Shown one piece after another: positions 26,961 to 33,261 of a DNA stretch of 34,878 bases. A program made the position numbers and the translations under genes. The number at the start of each line of letters is the position of its first letter. Positions within the stretch are counted from its first letter, which is position 1. Under the pieces are notes generated by a model that was not told the origin of the DNA, searched no databases, and saw only the letters and a list, made by a program, of their open reading frames with translations. The stretch is from positions 1 through 34,878 of the forward strand of contig NZ_JABSOV010000037.1 of NCBI RefSeq assembly GCF_013215345.1, read 5' to 3'. The DNA comes from Colwellia sp. Its GTDB lineage: Bacteria; Pseudomonadota; Gammaproteobacteria; Enterobacterales; Alteromonadaceae.

Positions 26961-27543
26961 CACTATATCTAACCATCATGGTTTAGCTCAGCAACAAGGC
27001 GTTGTGCTGGTTGAGTTTCTTGCAGTACTGCCCTTTTTATTGATGATAGTTTTATTGACCTTTGATTTAACCAGTTATGTGCAAAAGCAGGGTAAGCTTG
27101 AGCGCTTAAGTTATAGCTTGGCGACCATTATTAGTCACAGAGAGCAATATTACTCTGAGCTTTCAAGCTCAGGCGAAAAAGTAGTACTGCCACTTAGCCA
27201 AGAGCAAGTCACACAATTAACGCGCATTGCCCGCAATGAATTATCCCAAGACGATATCGCGGTGCGGGTTTATGAGTTTAATAATTACCATACCGGTAAT
27301 GGCGGCGATCCTATTATTTTTAGTCATGGTAGTGGTGGTTGTGCTTGGCGCAGCGCCGGTGCCGTTGCCGAAAGTTTACCGCAAGCAAGTAATGGCAAAT
27401 CAGAGCCGGGACTTTTCATGGTACAGCTTTGCCAAGACATAAAGGGCACAAGTTTATTTGCCAAGTTCAGCGACTCCAGTGATTTTAGTCATTTATATGC
27501 CCGTTCAGTGATGGTGAAAAGGGAGAAACGACATGATGACTAA
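26950..27543 (+). CDS. tadF: Minor pseudopilin TadF
   Basis: A 197-residue pseudopilin with processing site G17|VVLVE (Glu22 at +5) and a hydrophobic helix up to about residue 42. The C-terminal part has two cysteines (in GGCAW and QLCQD) that could form a periplasmic disulfide. It overlaps both tadE (11 bp) and tadG (11 bp), which supports coupled translation. Confidence 0.9.
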   Translation: MSINTISNHHGLAQQQGVVLVEFLAVLPFLLMIVLLTFDLTSYVQKQGKLERLSYSLATIISHREQYYSELSSSGEKVVLPLSQEQVTQLTRIARNELSQDDIAVRVYEFNNYHTGNGGDPIIFSHGSGGCAWRSAGAVAESLPQASNGKSEPGLFMVQLCQDIKGTSLFAKFSDSSDFSHLYARSVMVKREKRHDD

Positions 27544-28858
27544 CAGGATGAAAGTCCTACCTTACCGGGTTGACTCTCTAAAAAAACAGCAAGGTATGAT
27601 TTTTGTTGCCGCATTATTGGTTACCTTGCCGTTAATCGCTTTAGGCGCAATGGCCATTACAGTATCTTTTATTTTTGCGAAACAAATACAGCTTGGCAAT
27701 GCCAGTGAAGTTGCCAGCATGTATATCGCCTTACGTGACGCCTCACATGAAGATAAGCAAACCGGCTCTGATTTATCGGCAGCAACAGCAATTATCAAGC
27801 AATTTAATGGTTTAGCTGATATTGGCACTGACAGTGTGCATATCAGTAATGATAATGGCATTTATCAGTTGAGTATTAGTAGTGACTCTGAATATTTCTT
27901 ACTGGGCGATCAAGGAGTCATAAGTATAAAAGGTTCAACAAATCTTGTAAGTGGCGTTAACCAACATAACCTAGAACTCAGTATTATTATGGATTACTCC
28001 GGCTCTATGTACGGAGAAACCGATGAGATGCAAGCTACGCTGGCGCAATTAACCGATTTACTCACCATAAAAGATGGCAGCTACCAACAAGCAAAAGTTG
28101 CCATTACGCCTTTTAGTGATGGTATTACCCTCTCATTGACCAATGATTACTATGAGCAGTCGAATCACTGTTTCGAATACTTGACCAGTAGTGGTAATGA
28201 CATCTGGAATCCAAATTATCCTTGGATTAGCCAGTACCTAGATTATGCCCAATTACAGCAAACAGTTGATGTCAGTTTAGAAGAAGAGAGCACCGACTCA
28301 GGTTGCTCCGGCCCCAATGCTAAGCGAATTTTATTAACCGATGACAGGCAAAAAATAGACCGAGCTATTGTCGATGCAGGCAAAAGCAATGCACCAAGTG
28401 GCGGCACCAGTATAGATCAAGGCCTGTTATGGGGCCTGCGTATGTTAACGCCACAGTGGCAAGAATATCAAGAATTCTCCGATGAAGAGTTACCGAGCGA
28501 ATTTAACCTTGTAGGTACAGAGAAAGTTGTATTGCTCATTTCTGATGGTGACCCAGGCGGCCGTACTCCTTGGTGTAAGTTAATTGAGCAAGAGAGCAGT
28601 TACTCTGCGGGCGGCTATGATATTTGTCGTTTAGATAAACTACCGCTGTGCAGTTATATCAAGGAGACCCTTGGTGTACGTATAGTCTCCTTGTATTTTC
28701 CTAATAGTTACAACGACCAAGAAGCTGAGCAGCGTATGCGTTACTGCGCCAGTGACAACTCTTTTTATACCGCAAATTACGCCAGTGATTTAAAAGGCGT
28801 ATTTAAAACAATTATTGATAAATTAAATGACGAACGCACCTTAGTGCTAACCCCTTAA
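27533..28858 (+). CDS. tadG: TadG, pilin-like protein with von Willebrand A domain
   Basis: A 441-residue protein. An N-terminal TadG-like pilin segment (QQGMIFVAALLVTLPLIALGA, about 20-40) lacks Glu at the +5 position after the Gly21, so cleavage by TadV is doubtful. A von Willebrand A domain spans about 145-435 with an intact MIDAS, DYSGS at 154-158, plus TSIDQGL and ISDGDPGG. Several cysteines lie in the C-terminal half. VWA-bearing TadG proteins are often adhesive or structural. The stop overlaps the next gene's ATG, so the redox cassette reads on without a gap. Confidence 0.93.
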   Translation: MMTNRMKVLPYRVDSLKKQQGMIFVAALLVTLPLIALGAMAITVSFIFAKQIQLGNASEVASMYIALRDASHEDKQTGSDLSAATAIIKQFNGLADIGTDSVHISNDNGIYQLSISSDSEYFLLGDQGVISIKGSTNLVSGVNQHNLELSIIMDYSGSMYGETDEMQATLAQLTDLLTIKDGSYQQAKVAITPFSDGITLSLTNDYYEQSNHCFEYLTSSGNDIWNPNYPWISQYLDYAQLQQTVDVSLEEESTDSGCSGPNAKRILLTDDRQKIDRAIVDAGKSNAPSGGTSIDQGLLWGLRMLTPQWQEYQEFSDEELPSEFNLVGTEKVVLLISDGDPGGRTPWCKLIEQESSYSAGGYDICRLDKLPLCSYIKETLGVRIVSLYFPNSYNDQEAEQRMRYCASDNSFYTANYASDLKGVFKTIIDKLNDERTLVLTP

Positions 28859-29406
28859 TGAGGCCCCAGATGAACAGTAGAACTTTCCCCAATAAGCAAT
28901 ATTTTACCCAACTACCCGTAGATAAAATTATCAATGGCACTATGGCGGTGTTACTTAGTTTAACTTTGTTATTCGCCATGACAGGCACAGCACAGGCATT
29001 GCAGCGCGGCGATAGTTTACCGCCAGAGCTAGCCGCTAAACTAGCACTGGATCCCGAAAAAATTACTATGGTTGATTTTTTTGCCTCTTGGTGTGTTTCT
29101 TGTCGCATTGAACTGCCTGAAGTTGATCATTTGTCAAAAAAATTAAAAGGTGAAAGCGTTGAGTTTGTTGGTATACAAGTGGATGAAGATGTTGAAGTAG
29201 GCGAAAAGTTTTTAAAAGAAATAGCGCTATCGTTCCGTGTTATTGACGATCAAAGCCAGCAAGTAATTGGTGTTTTTGAACCTATTGGTATGCCTGCCTT
29301 GTATTACATTCAACACAATAAAGTTTTGGGCATTAGGTTTGGTGCCATCCCTCAAATTGGCGAGGTCATCAAGCAGGATTTAACCCAATTAGGAGCGCTT
29401 AAGTGA
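28858..29406 (+). CDS. TlpA-like exported thioredoxin
   Basis: A 182-residue thioredoxin-fold protein. An N-terminal hydrophobic segment ending in TAQA (about residue 47) acts as signal peptide or anchor. The active site is WCVSC (Cys79 and Cys82), and the cis-proline loop is GMPALYYI with Pro146. The sequence DFFASWCVSCRIELP is typical of TlpA/ResA-type periplasmic oxidoreductases. The ATG at 28858 overlaps the tadG stop, but GAGG at 28860-28863 favours the in-frame ATG at 28870. It shares four bases with the DUF4266 gene. It probably reduces a disulfide in the envelope; the two-cysteine tail of the next protein is the likely partner by context. Confidence 0.88.
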   Translation: MRPQMNSRTFPNKQYFTQLPVDKIINGTMAVLLSLTLLFAMTGTAQALQRGDSLPPELAAKLALDPEKITMVDFFASWCVSCRIELPEVDHLSKKLKGESVEFVGIQVDEDVEVGEKFLKEIALSFRVIDDQSQQVIGVFEPIGMPALYYIQHNKVLGIRFGAIPQIGEVIKQDLTQLGALK

Positions 29407-30011
29407 TATTGAAAATTCACCTAGTAATAAGCGCTGCTTTTATGGTCTTCTCCGTGCAAGTTGTCGCCGCAGAAAAGCTAACTTTACTTACTGCTGAGAG
29501 ACAAGTAAGTAGCGAAGAATCTAGTCATGTGATTGCCCAAGAACCCAGTCAGATAACGAGTAGTGTTAGGGTGGTGAAAAAATACAAAACTAAGGGCCGT
29601 ACTAGTGCAACAAGTAAATATCCAGCCACTGATGAACATACGGAACAAGGAAGAGAGCAAGGTAAATCGTTAGTAAAAACTACCTTAGCTGAAAAATCAA
29701 AAAATGAGGGGAATTCAGTAGGGTCAGCTAAGCAGATCAAACCCTTGCTGGCACTTGTCGCTATTGATCAAAAACCACCGCCATCGGTTAGTCCAGCAGG
29801 GCAGTGGTTAAATAAAGGTTTTACTTGGATTGATGATTGGTTTATCGACAAAGAAGTGAAGCCTTGGCAAAAAGCTAAATTAGCTGAGCCTGTTATGTCA
29901 CCCGCTGGTGTCGCACCAGTGATGAAAAAATTTGCTAGCAAAATATATATTTCAAAAGCTGCCACCTTTGGCGGTGATGGTATTGCCGGTGGAGGTTGTG
30001 GCTGTAAATAA
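29403..30011 (+). CDS. Exported DUF4266 protein with GCGCK C-terminus
   Basis: A 202-residue protein starting with GTG at 29403, with a signal peptide (MILKIHLVISAAFMVFSVQVV, then AA). The last 55 residues are a DUF4266 domain: VKPWQKAKLAEPVM, IYISKAATFGGDGIAGG and the terminal GCGCK. Its only two cysteines are Cys199 and Cys201. DUF4266 proteins are normally short; here an unusual extension of about 110 residues, rich in Lys, Ser, Thr and Glu, separates the signal peptide from the domain. The function is unknown. The cysteine-rich tail and neighbouring thioredoxin, DUF3570 and ApbE genes suggest a redox-active, metal-binding or modified product. Confidence 0.8.
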   Translation: MILKIHLVISAAFMVFSVQVVAAEKLTLLTAERQVSSEESSHVIAQEPSQITSSVRVVKKYKTKGRTSATSKYPATDEHTEQGREQGKSLVKTTLAEKSKNEGNSVGSAKQIKPLLALVAIDQKPPPSVSPAGQWLNKGFTWIDDWFIDKEVKPWQKAKLAEPVMSPAGVAPVMKKFASKIYISKAATFGGDGIAGGGCGCK

Positions 30012-30046
30012 ACTGAGTTTATTTAGCGCGATTAAAAAGAGAAGTT

Positions 30047-31267
30047 ATGAATAAAAAAATTAAAATCAGTTTACTTAGTTGTACCGCTATTGGCTCTGGT
30101 CTAGCTCAAGCTGAGCAAGTATTGTCTTTGCATCAAATGCAATACCAAGAAGATGATGATCGCATTAAGGTTGCGGATACCTCACTGGCGTTGAAATTAG
30201 ATTTTGGTGTTGATTATAGTTTGGACTTATCACTTGGTTATGACTCGGTTACTGGCGCATCACCAACTTGGCAAATAGCCAATTCGGGGCAGATATCAGC
30301 CAACGAAGCTATTTTTCGCCAAAATGAGTTAGAGCAAGCTCAGACGATGACAGATGAAACCTTACTAGGTTATGCCCATGATGTAAGTCAGTACCAAATA
30401 CAAAGAGTGCCATTAGAAGATACCCGAAAATCAGCAGCAGCAGCGTTAACCATACGCGATGTCTACCGTAATGAATGGGTTCTTGGTCTTGCTCATTCAG
30501 AAGAAGATGATTACAAAAGTAGCAGTGTTTCAGCCTCATATTTGTTGTTTTTAGATAAAGGCAAAAACCGCTCGGTTAATATAGGTTTTGCTTACTTAAA
30601 TGACAAAACTTTAGTGTTTGGCACGGGTTACCAAAGCCGCACCGAGGAAAAAATTCAAGTAATTAACTTTGAAACAGGGCTTACTCAGGTGTTGTCACCA
30701 ACCAGTGTTTTTGATGTGAAGTTATTTTTCAATCACGATAATGGCTATTTGAGTAACCATTATCTGACCATATTGCGCGGCATAGATATTAATGAAGATG
30801 ATGTTATTACCGATGACGAGTATTTTTTAGCATCCGATAGCAGACCAGATGTGCGCAATGGTTTTGGTACTAAATTAAGTTACTCCACGCAATTTTGGCC
30901 ATGGCTTACCGGGCAGTTTAGTTACCGTTATTATCAAGATAGTTGGAGTATAAACTCGCATACCGCTAGTGCAAGTTTAAGTTTTGAAATATTTGATGGC
31001 GTATTTATCACCCCTGAATACATTCGTTACCAACAAGGCCAAGCAGAGTTTTATCTTAATCCCAACGTTAAAGAGCCTTATTTTACCGCCAGTGGTGACG
31101 GCAGTAATGATACTCGCTTAGGTGACTTTTCTGCTGATACCTATGGTTTGATAATCAGCTATCAAGTGACAAGTGATTGGCAACTTGATTTAGCGGTAAA
31201 TCGTTACCAACAAAGCAATCAGTTTGCGGCGAGCTGGGCGGTAATGGGAGTGAATTATCGCTTCTAG
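30047..31267 (+). CDS. DUF3570 outer-membrane beta-barrel protein
   Basis: A 406-residue exported protein with signal peptide MNKKIKISLLSCTAIGSGLAQA. The DUF3570 opening is clear: QYQEDDDRIKVADTSLALKLDF, then DSVTGASPTWQ. The remainder alternates polar and hydrophobic residues, as in beta strands. The C-terminus ends GVNYRF, with a final Phe typical of outer-membrane barrels. The ATG at 30047 has AGAGAAG upstream and lies 35 bases after the DUF4266 stop. The family is of unknown function but regularly accompanies DUF4266 and ApbE genes, as I recall. Its stop codon overlaps the probable apbE start. Confidence 0.87.
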   Translation: MNKKIKISLLSCTAIGSGLAQAEQVLSLHQMQYQEDDDRIKVADTSLALKLDFGVDYSLDLSLGYDSVTGASPTWQIANSGQISANEAIFRQNELEQAQTMTDETLLGYAHDVSQYQIQRVPLEDTRKSAAAALTIRDVYRNEWVLGLAHSEEDDYKSSSVSASYLLFLDKGKNRSVNIGFAYLNDKTLVFGTGYQSRTEEKIQVINFETGLTQVLSPTSVFDVKLFFNHDNGYLSNHYLTILRGIDINEDDVITDDEYFLASDSRPDVRNGFGTKLSYSTQFWPWLTGQFSYRYYQDSWSINSHTASASLSFEIFDGVFITPEYIRYQQGQAEFYLNPNVKEPYFTASGDGSNDTRLGDFSADTYGLIISYQVTSDWQLDLAVNRYQQSNQFAASWAVMGVNYRF

Positions 31268-32225
31268 TAGCCAAGCTGCGGATCGACCTGAGCAAAGACA
31301 AATTTATAATTGGCAGTTTTGTGCGATGACGGTTAACTGCCAATTATTATTAGTGGCAAATGATATTGAGCATGCCAATAAAGTTGCCAGTGCGGTGCAA
31401 AAACAAACCTTAGCGTTAGAGAAAAAATATAACTTTTATCAAGCAGACTCTTGGTTAAATAAAGCGGTGAATAATCGCGCTTTATCGCAAGTACATCTTG
31501 AGCCAGAAAGCTTAGCTATTTTTACCCGTGTTCGTGAATTATCACAAGCAAGCCAAGGGATATTTGATATTTGTGTTGGCACCATTAAAAAAGCAGCAAC
31601 ACAAAGGCCGCAGTTAACTAGAGCGCAACTATTTGCCAAATACCAAGATGCTATGGGCTTGGCTAGCTGGCAAATTAGTGGCAACTTCTTGCAGTTTAAT
31701 AACAGTCATACTCAGTTTGATCTAGGTGGCGTAGTGAAAGAGTACAGTGTTGACCTGGCTATGGCGCTATGTAAAAAACAGGGCATAACCGCGGGTTTAA
31801 TTAATTTTGGTGGCGATATTATTTCTTGGGGTCGTAAGCCAGATAATAGCGCCTTTCGCGTCGCTATTCAGCATCCAAAAGTTGTTGATAAAATTTGTGG
31901 CAGCATTGCTCTGTCTGATCAGGCTTTAGCTAGCTCAGGACATTATCATCGACAGTTTAATTACGGCGCCGAGCAAGGTTCTCATATTCTTGCTGGTCAA
32001 GGTGTTGCCCAACAAGTGTTAGCTGTTTCTGTGTTAAGTCAAAGCGTGCTTACGAGTGGTGTTTTTAGTACGGCACTGAGTATTGAGCCAACGTTAGTTA
32101 ATAGTCGTTATGCCCAAGAGCATATCAAAGCAATCTTTATCGATGAAGCTATGAACTTTCATCAAGATATTGAATTTTTATCAAATACAGGCTGCATTAA
32201 GCACAGCCTCAAGGAAGCCATTTAA
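31254..32225 (+). CDS. apbE: ApbE-family FAD:protein FMN transferase, probable non-AUG start
   Basis: ApbE enzymes transfer FMN from FAD to Ser/Thr of a target protein. From the first ATG (31326) it is 299 residues, with FDLGGVVKEYSVD (131-143), INFGGDI (159-165), SSGHY (203-207) and the C-terminal STAL block (248-251). The conserved ApbE opening, here NWQFCAMTVNCQ, already starts before that ATG. The frame is open back to 31254, where ATT or ATC (31257) follows GGGAG at 31246-31250; no ATG, GTG or TTG is available. I therefore place the start at 31254. The Asp usually four residues before the conserved Thr249 and used for metal binding is Gly245. No signal peptide is seen, so it may act in the cytoplasm. 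Confidence 0.82.
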   Translation: MIASSSQAADRPEQRQIYNWQFCAMTVNCQLLLVANDIEHANKVASAVQKQTLALEKKYNFYQADSWLNKAVNNRALSQVHLEPESLAIFTRVRELSQASQGIFDICVGTIKKAATQRPQLTRAQLFAKYQDAMGLASWQISGNFLQFNNSHTQFDLGGVVKEYSVDLAMALCKKQGITAGLINFGGDIISWGRKPDNSAFRVAIQHPKVVDKICGSIALSDQALASSGHYHRQFNYGAEQGSHILAGQGVAQQVLAVSVLSQSVLTSGVFSTALSIEPTLVNSRYAQEHIKAIFIDEAMNFHQDIEFLSNTGCIKHSLKEAI

Positions 32226-33109
32226 TGAACCAGAAACAAACGGAAATCACATCATCTCCGTTAACATTAACGCCATTAACATTAGCCCCGTTAGCATTCG
32301 CCATTACTCTGGGATTAACACTTGCCAGCCCAAGTTCTGTGCAAGCACAAACGTATCAGCAGCAAGCTTTTTCACAGCAAGACTTTTCAAATAAAGAAAA
32401 GTTCTCATGGTCAATTTTTGCTGGTATTACCAATGGTGGAGATACCATAGCCCTTGGTGGTACAGACGTGACTTATAGTCGAGACGGAGAGCAGGTAACC
32501 GGTGTTAGTTATAGTGAAAAACTTAAAACGGGCGGCTTTGCCGTATTAGGACTAGGTGCAAACTATTTAATAAACGAACGCTTTAGCATTCAGGTAAACG
32601 GTGCGTATCATTGGGATCGTATTAGTGATCCTGATATAAAATTTACACGTCTTGAGCTAGAGCTTATACCTTACTACCAGCTTACTGATACTTTACAGCT
32701 TGGCCTAGGGCTTGTTAGTCATCTTAATATTAAGTTAGGCCAGCAATCTACGCCGCTTTTGGTAAAACCGGCACGTAGTGAAGAAGATACTGAATTACGC
32801 GTATTTAATGAATTTCCGGAGATGTTAGCACTGCAGGCACAAGGGCTTATTGATGGGCAAGTACGCACTGATGATGACTTAGTTATTAACTCACAAGCTG
32901 ATTTTAGTACTGCGACAGGTTATTTGGCCTCACTGGTGTATCAGTTACCACAATGGCACAGTAAGGTAGAATTTAGAGCGGTATTTATTGATTATAAAGC
33001 CGATGTGACTAGCAATATTGCTAACCCAGAGCAGGTTCTAGACACTAGCACAGGTGAAGTGGCGTTTGATGCCCGCCATGCCGGTATTTATTGGCACTTT
33101 GTTTTTTAA
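32225..33109 (+). CDS. Small outer-membrane beta-barrel protein, unknown role
   Basis: A 294-residue exported protein that shares one base with the apbE stop (TAATG). A long signal peptide, with a repeated Leu-Thr/Pro segment, ends at about AQA (residue 41). Mature strands such as FAVLGLGANYLINERFSIQVNGAYHW and LIPYYQLTDTLQLGLGLVSH, and the terminal YWHFVF ending in Phe, indicate an OmpA/OmpW-like beta-barrel. I do not recognise a specific family. It is the last gene before a strong terminator and so part of the same transcript as the redox cassette. Confidence 0.72.
   Translation: MNQKQTEITSSPLTLTPLTLAPLAFAITLGLTLASPSSVQAQTYQQQAFSQQDFSNKEKFSWSIFAGITNGGDTIALGGTDVTYSRDGEQVTGVSYSEKLKTGGFAVLGLGANYLINERFSIQVNGAYHWDRISDPDIKFTRLELELIPYYQLTDTLQLGLGLVSHLNIKLGQQSTPLLVKPARSEEDTELRVFNEFPEMLALQAQGLIDGQVRTDDDLVINSQADFSTATGYLASLVYQLPQWHSKVEFRAVFIDYKADVTSNIANPEQVLDTSTGEVAFDARHAGIYWHFVF
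32258..32300 (+). repeat. Degenerate tandem repeat in the barrel signal peptide
   Basis: Three imperfect copies of a 13-14-base unit (CCGTTAACATTA type) encode the Pro-Leu-Thr-Leu pattern in the h-region of the signal peptide. The repeat keeps the frame and looks like local duplication. Confidence 0.5.
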
Positions 33110-33138
33110 TTTGCTCTAGTTTTGTTTCGTTTTTTATC

Positions 33139-33165
33139 AAAAGTCGGCTATATGTCGGCTTTTTT
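33139..33165 (+). terminator. Rho-independent terminator of the tad/redox operon
   Basis: AAAAGTCGGC (33139-33148) pairs with GTCGGCTTTT (33154-33163) over ten base pairs, two of them G-U, around a TATAT loop, followed by a T-run. It lies 30 bases after the last gene of the long plus-strand operon. Confidence 0.88.
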
Positions 33166-33215
33166 GTCTGTGATTTTTGACTAGTTAAACTGATTTTGAT
33201 AAAGTTTTAGCCAAT

Positions 33216-33240
33216 AAAAACCCCGAACATGTCGGGGTTT
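33216..33240 (-). terminator. Terminator of the DUF1566 gene, possibly bidirectional
   Basis: AAACCCCGA (33218-33226) and TCGGGGTTT (33232-33240) are exact inverted repeats with a 5-base loop. On the minus strand the hairpin is followed by a T-run, 22 bases after the stop of the gene at 33262. On the plus strand a shorter T-rich tail could also stop read-through from the operon. Confidence 0.85.
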
Positions 33241-33261
33241 GTTTATTAACAAGTTAAACGG

